Below, in pieces: positions 6,939 through 11,174 of a stretch of 11,174 nt of DNA. The stretch spans positions 1 to 11,174 of the forward strand of contig DYCT01000036.1 of assembly GCA_019417975.1 (NCBI GenBank), given 5' to 3'. Under the pieces are notes generated by a model. It was not told the origin of the DNA. It worked only from the letters and a program-made list of their open reading frames with translations, and ran no database searches. The stretch is from Bacteroides sp. Lineage in GTDB: Bacteria; Bacteroidota; Bacteroidia; Bacteroidales; Bacteroidaceae. The translations under genes were made by a program, and so were the position numbers. How positions within the stretch are numbered: position 1 is the stretch's first letter; each line of letters begins with the position of its first letter.

Positions 6939-7454
6939 ATGAAACTCTGCATCGTTCGTCATGGTGAGACGATAGAAAACCAAACCCACCTGCTACAAGG
7001 ACATCTGCCCGGCATCCTAACCGAGAAAGGCCGCTTGCAAGCAGCCGCACTGAAACATTCATTGCGAATAGCCGAGTTCGATGCCATCGTAAGCAGCGAC
7101 CTCCTCCGCGTAGTGGAAACCATCGAACTGTTACTCGATGGACAATCGCCCAAAGAGTGGGTAAAATCGGAGTTGTTTCGTGAGATAGACTGGGGAAGCC
7201 TCACCGGAACTCCTATCCACGAAGCAGACCTCAGTCACCTTCCTGCCGATGCAGAGACCAAAGAAATGCTTTTCAGACGAGCCGGTACAGCACTCCGCTT
7301 TTTAAAAGAACACTATGCCGGAAAAACTGTTCTTGTTGTATCGCATGGACTCTTCATCCGCTCGCTCATGGCAAGAATAGCTCGCGTCCCACTCCGACAA
7401 ATTGATTTCATCCGTAAACTTCAGAACTGCGAAGTGTTTTGGACAGAAATATAG
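6939..7454 (+). CDS. Histidine phosphatase (phosphoglycerate mutase-like)
   Basis: A 171-residue histidine phosphatase, clade 1. The RHGET motif (residues 7-11) has the phospho-accepting H8, SSDLLR (52-57) carries the second arginine, the acid/base is E82 in REIDWG, and SHG (135-137) has the second catalytic H136. The protein is shorter than true phosphoglycerate mutase (about 230-250 residues), so a phosphatase acting on a small phosphorylated substrate is more likely than a glycolytic mutase. Related short enzymes include CobC (alpha-ribazole phosphatase), but no cobalamin genes are nearby. It begins 18 bases after the murU-like gene and is the last gene of the operon. A role on a sugar phosphate in cell-wall recycling is possible but is inferred only from position. 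The stop is followed after 7 bases by a strong hairpin. Confidence 0.88.
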   Translation: MKLCIVRHGETIENQTHLLQGHLPGILTEKGRLQAAALKHSLRIAEFDAIVSSDLLRVVETIELLLDGQSPKEWVKSELFREIDWGSLTGTPIHEADLSHLPADAETKEMLFRRAGTALRFLKEHYAGKTVLVVSHGLFIRSLMARIARVPLRQIDFIRKLQNCEVFWTEI

Positions 7455-7461
7455 AAAGAAA

Positions 7462-7496
7462 ATGCCCATAAGCAACCAGACGTCGCTTATGGGCAT
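7462..7496 (-). terminator. Convergent-gap hairpin, intrinsic terminator mainly for the leftward operon
   Basis: ATGCCCATAAGC (7462-7473) and GCTTATGGGCAT (7485-7496) form a perfect 12-bp stem with an 11-base loop. Read leftward, the stem is followed at once by a T-rich run (TTTTCTTTCTATATTT), as in a rho-independent terminator for the three-gene secreted-protein operon ending at 7528. Read rightward, no T-run follows for about 25 bases, so the structure may stop the rightward operon less efficiently or only protect its mRNA end. Confidence 0.8.
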
Positions 7497-7527
7497 GCAT
7501 AGACACCTAACGTATTGTTCGTATTTT

Positions 7528-9222
7528 TTATTTACGCTTCATCAACATACGTGGCTGGATATCGGCTTCCTTTTTGCTCCAGTTGCGTTTGAAGTTGCCG
7601 AGTGCACGTTCGCGGTTGCGTTCAATCTTAGCTGAGTTAGCATCCGACCCGGAAGCATAATGAACGTTACTTGTGAGCGTACCTGTTATCTTGTAACCCT
7701 TGAGGTCGCGTAAGTCGAAATCAAACTTGCGTTTACCACCTTCGACAGTAGAAACTGTAAGTGTTCCGCCAGAGATAGGTGCAAGAACCTTCTGATAGCC
7801 TTCGTCATCGGTAGAGTCGAGGTCACCGTACCATGAGAATGCCATGCCTCCCTGGAAGTTCACGATTCCTTTAATGCCCGACATGTCAACAAGCGAGTTA
7901 TCTATCGGATATACACCGTCTTTCAACTCTGCTTCCGAGCCAGAGAATACTTCGAGTGTCAGGTAATCGCCTTTTTTCATTTCCGGATCGGTAAACATCA
8001 ACACGTGTGAATTTATGCCCTTAAGGATATAGTCGCCCAAATTATAGTCAAGAACCACTACGTTTTCCGGGAATTTCTTCAGTTCATAGTCGGCTGTCAA
8101 GTCATCTTGATATTCAGGTTTCTTTTCGTTGCTTATAAAATTCAGTATATATGGCTGCTTTTCGTAAGTTCCAGTGACTTTTATATCGTTGGATGCTGTG
8201 AAATCAAATGCAAATTTCGTTCCGTTCTCCGATACCGTCATTGTACCATCCTTGATTGTAGCCATTGAGAGGCGTCCGTCCGGTGCCAGATATGTGAGAT
8301 AAGTACCGCTTGGAATCGTCATGCCAAACATGTCTAACATAGTACCTTGCTGTACGGTATTCGGCAGATAAGTCTGACTGGTAACGATGGTGCGTGGATC
8401 TACTTTGTATACGCCATCAGGAACAACCGGTGTCCAGCTTGGTGTATGTTCATCACTTTTATCCATGAAGAAAGGTACATATAGGTAATAGCCTTCTGTT
8501 TGTGCACCTTCGTTAGTAAACTTACCGGTGAAGAACTGTAGTGCAGCATCGTCGCAGAATGGGTTGAACCAGTTGGCCCACACTCTACCCTGACCGTCGG
8601 TAAACTTCACATCTTGATTTTCCTCGAACTCTACAGAGCCTGATGCTCCTACAGCGAATTTCATCTTGCCATAATATGAGATATCGAAGTGTGTACCGTC
8701 AAGTACTTCGATTTCTGCACGCAGGTCGCAATTATCACCATCGTAACGAACGTCTACAGTTCCGCCCACTACATAGCTTACTGCTACTCCTTTTTCGCCC
8801 TCATCAAAGCGTGCCCACAGTGCCGACTGCGATGCACTGATTGTAAACGAAGAAGTACCTCCGCCTACACGGTAATATCCTTCAGGCAAGATAGCGTTCT
8901 GTGCCTCATCGCTAAGAGGTGCATACATGCTTAGCCCCAACTGCATTCCACCGATGGCAGCAGGCTGTCCCTCGTTGTCGGGTTCTTCTGTAGCAATCGT
9001 AAAGCTGTATAGCGCGTTCGTGGCGTTAGGATTGTATGTACCTTCAATGAAGGTGTTTGCCTTGATATATGTCGGGGCGTTCTTAAATTTTATATCAGAT
9101 ATTTCGTCTGTTGCAAAAACCTTGCGCTCGCCGTCGGTTGTTGTTACAACCACTTGATAATTCTGTGCGAACAGCGCTGCTGCTGATACAACCGCACAAA
9201 CTGTCATTAAAATTCTTTTCAT
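7528..9222 (-). CDS. Secreted protein with three beta-rich modules and a basic C-terminal tail
   Basis: A 564-residue protein of unknown function. Residues 1-19 are a signal peptide with a cut before Gln20 (LFA|Q). Residues 22-46 are a short strand-rich segment with TTTDG and a terminal DEISDIKF, shared with the two co-transcribed proteins. Then come three divergent repeats of a module of roughly 130 residues (about 53-188, 222-358, 388-520). Each contains LPEGYY/VPDGVY/LKDGVY followed by a G-G/D-G-T-x-x-V strand, an aromatic strand and a final GxY/GKM/GTL turn. The last 35 residues (530-564) are unusual: 12 are Lys or Arg, ending MLMKRK. No catalytic motif is visible. It is third and last in the operon, 15 bases after the preceding gene, and ends just before the terminator. 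Binding or surface scaffolding is possible, but there is no direct evidence of function. Confidence 0.85.
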   Translation of the reverse strand: MKRILMTVCAVVSAAALFAQNYQVVVTTTDGERKVFATDEISDIKFKNAPTYIKANTFIEGTYNPNATNALYSFTIATEEPDNEGQPAAIGGMQLGLSMYAPLSDEAQNAILPEGYYRVGGGTSSFTISASQSALWARFDEGEKGVAVSYVVGGTVDVRYDGDNCDLRAEIEVLDGTHFDISYYGKMKFAVGASGSVEFEENQDVKFTDGQGRVWANWFNPFCDDAALQFFTGKFTNEGAQTEGYYLYVPFFMDKSDEHTPSWTPVVPDGVYKVDPRTIVTSQTYLPNTVQQGTMLDMFGMTIPSGTYLTYLAPDGRLSMATIKDGTMTVSENGTKFAFDFTASNDIKVTGTYEKQPYILNFISNEKKPEYQDDLTADYELKKFPENVVVLDYNLGDYILKGINSHVLMFTDPEMKKGDYLTLEVFSGSEAELKDGVYPIDNSLVDMSGIKGIVNFQGGMAFSWYGDLDSTDDEGYQKVLAPISGGTLTVSTVEGGKRKFDFDLRDLKGYKITGTLTSNVHYASGSDANSAKIERNRERALGNFKRNWSKKEADIQPRMLMKRK

Positions 9223-9237
9223 ATTGCGAGTATTGTA

Positions 9238-9723
9238 TTATTTGATGAATTTGATAGAATTATTCGGTGTGTTAACGATAAACACGCCCTTTCCTAAGTC
9301 GCTGATATTGATTACTGCACATCCGTCGGCATCAGCAAGTGAAGATACACACAGACGTCCGCCTGCATCATATACAGCCACCTTGCCTGCTGCTTTCAAG
9401 CCTCTTATTGTTATTTCGTTGGCAGAAACCAAAACGGTCAGTTTAGTGTCGTTGCTCGCAATGCAGTCGATGCTTGATGCCTCGCCGCTAAATGTGATGT
9501 TGGTCACATTGTCGAGCATAAATTGCAATGTTTCGCTTGCCTTTGCTGCGACAATCAGCATTCCATCTTCGAATGTAGCAATGGGTTCCTTCTCAAATTC
9601 ATATGCTACGCTGTTTCCGTCAGCAGTATTCACGTGCAATGTATAAACCATGTTCGCACGCTGTGCCATAGCTGTCATGGAAGTTGCAAAAACTGCAAAA
9701 AGTGTTATTATAAAACTTTTCAT
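9238..9723 (-). CDS. Small secreted protein with a type A sorting-like C-terminal domain
   Basis: A 161-residue protein with a signal peptide (1-20, AMA|Q). Residues 26-80 follow a pattern often seen ahead of sorting domains in Bacteroidales proteins: a strand with NTADG, an IATFEDGMLIV strand and a LDNVTNITF strand (70-78), the last echoing the DITF and DIKF segments of its two neighbours. Residues about 95-161 resemble the type A sorting domain of the type IX secretion system: an ITIRG strand, VAVYDAGGRL (115-124), INISDLGKGVFIV (138-150) and a final SIKFIK. No cargo domain lies between. Many Bacteroides carry such domains without a full type IX system, so the role is unclear; a small adaptor or surface-anchored protein is possible. 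Gaps are 22 bases to the upstream gene and 15 to the downstream gene. The domain assignment is from pattern only. Confidence 0.82.
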   Translation of the reverse strand: MKSFIITLFAVFATSMTAMAQRANMVYTLHVNTADGNSVAYEFEKEPIATFEDGMLIVAAKASETLQFMLDNVTNITFSGEASSIDCIASNDTKLTVLVSANEITIRGLKAAGKVAVYDAGGRLCVSSLADADGCAVINISDLGKGVFIVNTPNNSIKFIK

Positions 9724-9745
9724 AAGTATGGATTTTTACATGGAT

Positions 9746-11029
9746 TTAAAATTCGTAATTGATAGATCCCTCGTATTTCATTGTCAGAACAATCTCCTTG
9801 TCGGCTAAAACAAGATTGAAGTCCATTATGATGTATTCACCGGAATAAGACACATTGACAGTGCTGCCTTCTGCAAAGCGACAGTTACCCAATGACGGGG
9901 TGTACATATCCACATAGCTCTTACTGCCGAAAGTACCCGGAGTGTTCTCTGTTGAGAAGGTATATTCTCCCGCCGGCAATTTTTTCTCCTGACTATTGGC
10001 AAAGAAGTCGATAGCCATCTCGTAGGTCCATGAAGCATCGTTGAACTTGGTGTAGAATTCACCGTCAACACGTCCGTTGTTATTAATCACTTTGGGTGTT
10101 ACAGCTGTGCCGATGGCTACCACCTCTTTTTCCGGCACTACCTCTGGAAATGTGATACTTCCCTCATATTTCATATCTATCTTACGACCGTCGGTTGTAA
10201 CGAGATCCATCTCCATTATGATATTGTCGCCTTCGTACGACACCTTTATCGTACTACCTTCAACGAATTTGTAGCTCTCGCTCGGACTATAGATGTCCAG
10301 ACAGCTTCTCGAACCGAATGTTCCGGCTGTATTTTCAGCGGAGTATGTATATGTCCCAGCCGGCAACTTTGCTGCTTTGGCACCGGCAAAGAAGTCGATA
10401 ACCATCTCGTAGCTCCATGATTCATCGTGCATCTTCGCATAAAACTCTCCTTCTACATAATTGTTTACATCGGTTGTCAGCACATTAGGAGCATCGCATA
10501 CAGGCAACGTGAAGTCTTTACCCACTGAGCCAGGCATTTCTCCTATATACCGACCCTTCAGTTCGCTATCGTCGGCAAGCATAAAGTCGAAAGTTATGGT
10601 ATATTCCTTGCCGGATATGGCAACGTTCATTGTGCCGGATTTTAATGCTTGTTTAGCGGAACCTTCCTCTACGAACGAATACGATGGGGCATTGTCGATA
10701 ACCATCTCGCCCGGTTCTGATGAAACGTTGTACACACCGTCATGCAGATACTTAGCCATCGATGGACCTACAATCCACAATGTCACGGTTTTGTCATTGT
10801 CGGAGGAGGAGAATGTTGCCTCGACTGCACCGGAAGAATAGGCGCGTGCATCGACTGAATTGAAATTAAACACTTCGGAAGCGCTCACTTGGACGAAAGT
10901 AATGTCCTTGACCCTATCGGCAGCAAACTTGTAAGTCAAGCCTTTAGTATCGGTCACATTTATACTCTGTGCCGAAACTCCAAGTGTACATGCCGTTGTC
11001 AACAAGGCGGTAATGAACAAATGTTTCAT
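9746..11029 (-). CDS. Secreted protein with tandem beta-rich modules
   Basis: A 427-residue protein of unknown function, first gene of the leftward operon. Residues 1-20 are a signal peptide (VSA|Q); Cys14 is too early to be a convincing lipobox cysteine. Residues 23-45 form the shared leader segment with a TDTKG turn and VKDITF. Residues 192-294 and 321-425 are clear tandem copies of one module: EGEFY/DGEFY, SWSYEMVIDFF/SWTYEMAIDFF, LPAG-Y-T, TFGS-S, FxEGST, VSYxGxxIIM and a final MKYEGSI. Residues about 61-165 are a more divergent third copy (DGVY, G-T-M-N-V, F-x-L-x-D, Y-I-G-E). The alternating pattern suggests beta sandwiches. Similar modules occur in the third gene of the operon, so the two are paralogous. 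No enzyme motif is seen. A surface or secreted binding role is a guess; the coding call itself is firm. Confidence 0.87.
   Translation of the reverse strand: MKHLFITALLTTACTLGVSAQSINVTDTKGLTYKFAADRVKDITFVQVSASEVFNFNSVDARAYSSGAVEATFSSSDNDKTVTLWIVGPSMAKYLHDGVYNVSSEPGEMVIDNAPSYSFVEEGSAKQALKSGTMNVAISGKEYTITFDFMLADDSELKGRYIGEMPGSVGKDFTLPVCDAPNVLTTDVNNYVEGEFYAKMHDESWSYEMVIDFFAGAKAAKLPAGTYTYSAENTAGTFGSRSCLDIYSPSESYKFVEGSTIKVSYEGDNIIMEMDLVTTDGRKIDMKYEGSITFPEVVPEKEVVAIGTAVTPKVINNNGRVDGEFYTKFNDASWTYEMAIDFFANSQEKKLPAGEYTFSTENTPGTFGSKSYVDMYTPSLGNCRFAEGSTVNVSYSGEYIIMDFNLVLADKEIVLTMKYEGSINYEF
9755..10069 (-). repeat. Module copy 3 in the first secreted-protein gene
   Basis: This encodes residues 321-425, the C-terminal copy. 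It starts VDGEFY and ends near EGSINY. It is clearly homologous to the copy at 10148-10456 at protein level. Some similarity remains at DNA level, notably around the YEM-IDFF strand, where both copies share GTCGATA and CCATCTCGTAG on the plus strand. This points to duplication within the gene. Confidence 0.75.
10148..10456 (-). repeat. Module copy 2 in the first secreted-protein gene
   Basis: This encodes residues 192-294, the central copy, from VEGEFY to YEGSITF. It is separated from copy 3 by a linker of about 26 residues rich in Pro, Val and Glu (PEVVPEKEVV). A third, diverged copy (residues about 61-165, bases about 10535-10849) precedes it. Confidence 0.75.
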
Positions 11030-11174
11030 CTTGTTTTAAAATTTAAGGTTATTATTTAGGTTAATAAAAAAAAAGCATCTTTTGCCTTTAATCTGACAGG
11101 CGCAAATTAAATTGTTTTTTCCCTTAATTCCGCAACACTATAATTTAACTTTATTTATAAGTTCCTGAGCAACA
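11030..11174 (-). promoter_or_regulatory. AT-rich upstream region of the secreted-protein operon
   Basis: The 145 bases upstream of the operon's first ATG are strongly AT-rich, with a run of nine A on the plus strand near 11066-11074. Two near-matches to the -7 box occur on the minus strand: TTAATTTG (11103-11110) and TAGTGTTG (11133-11140), each with one mismatch to TAnnTTTG and without a clear -33 TTTG at the right spacing. The promoter probably lies here and leaves a leader of about 65 to 100 bases, but I cannot choose between the candidates. No RNA gene or riboswitch is recognised, and the region continues beyond the window. Confidence 0.35.

Noticed and set aside
6939..7454. Phosphoglycerate mutase or CobC as the identity of the histidine phosphatase
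   Set aside because: It is too short for a glycolytic mutase, and no cobalamin genes are nearby. Only the family-level call is supported.
1..11174. CRISPR array, tRNA, rRNA, insertion sequence or phage genes
   Set aside because: I looked for regularly spaced direct repeats, transposase motifs, terminal inverted repeats and tRNA-like cloverleaf ends and saw none.

Overview
The window looks like chromosomal DNA of a Bacteroidales bacterium, most likely Bacteroides or a close relative. The signs are promoter boxes of the Bacteroidetes type (TAnnTTTG), few Shine-Dalgarno sequences, exported proteins whose signal peptides end in Ala|Gln, an anomeric sugar kinase fused to a RapZ C-terminal domain, and a secreted protein ending in a type A sorting-like domain. 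I do not name a species.

Left part (1-1013): a FemAB/GNAT-like acyltransferase gene runs leftward off the window edge from a start at 725. It has a good Bacteroidetes promoter almost on top of its start codon. A non-coding stretch of about 290 bases follows, holding a 10-bp dyad and the probable promoter of the rightward operon.

Centre (1014-7454): eight rightward genes are separated by 28 bases or less, or overlap, so they are very probably one operon. In order they are a nitroreductase, a Rossmann/DUF2520 protein, a KdsC-like HAD phosphatase, a Maf nucleotide pyrophosphatase, a DUF1343/NamZ exo-muramidase, an AmgK-like sugar 1-kinase fused to the RapZ C-terminal domain, a MurU-like nucleotidyltransferase and a histidine phosphatase. 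The last four read as a cell-wall recycling block: NamZ frees MurNAc outside the cytoplasm, the kinase makes MurNAc-1-P, and MurU makes UDP-MurNAc, bypassing de novo synthesis. The RapZ domain, which in enterobacteria senses glucosamine-6-phosphate, suggests that the kinase is controlled by amino-sugar supply.

Right part (7455-11174): a strong hairpin lies in the convergent gap. Beyond it three leftward genes (11029 to 7528, gaps of 22 and 15 bases) form a second operon for secreted proteins of unknown function. All three have a signal peptide ending in Ala|Gln and a short conserved segment ending in D-I-x-F or N-I-x-F. The first and third carry three copies each of a beta-rich module. The middle one is small and ends in a sorting-like domain. 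This operon is the least explained part of the window.
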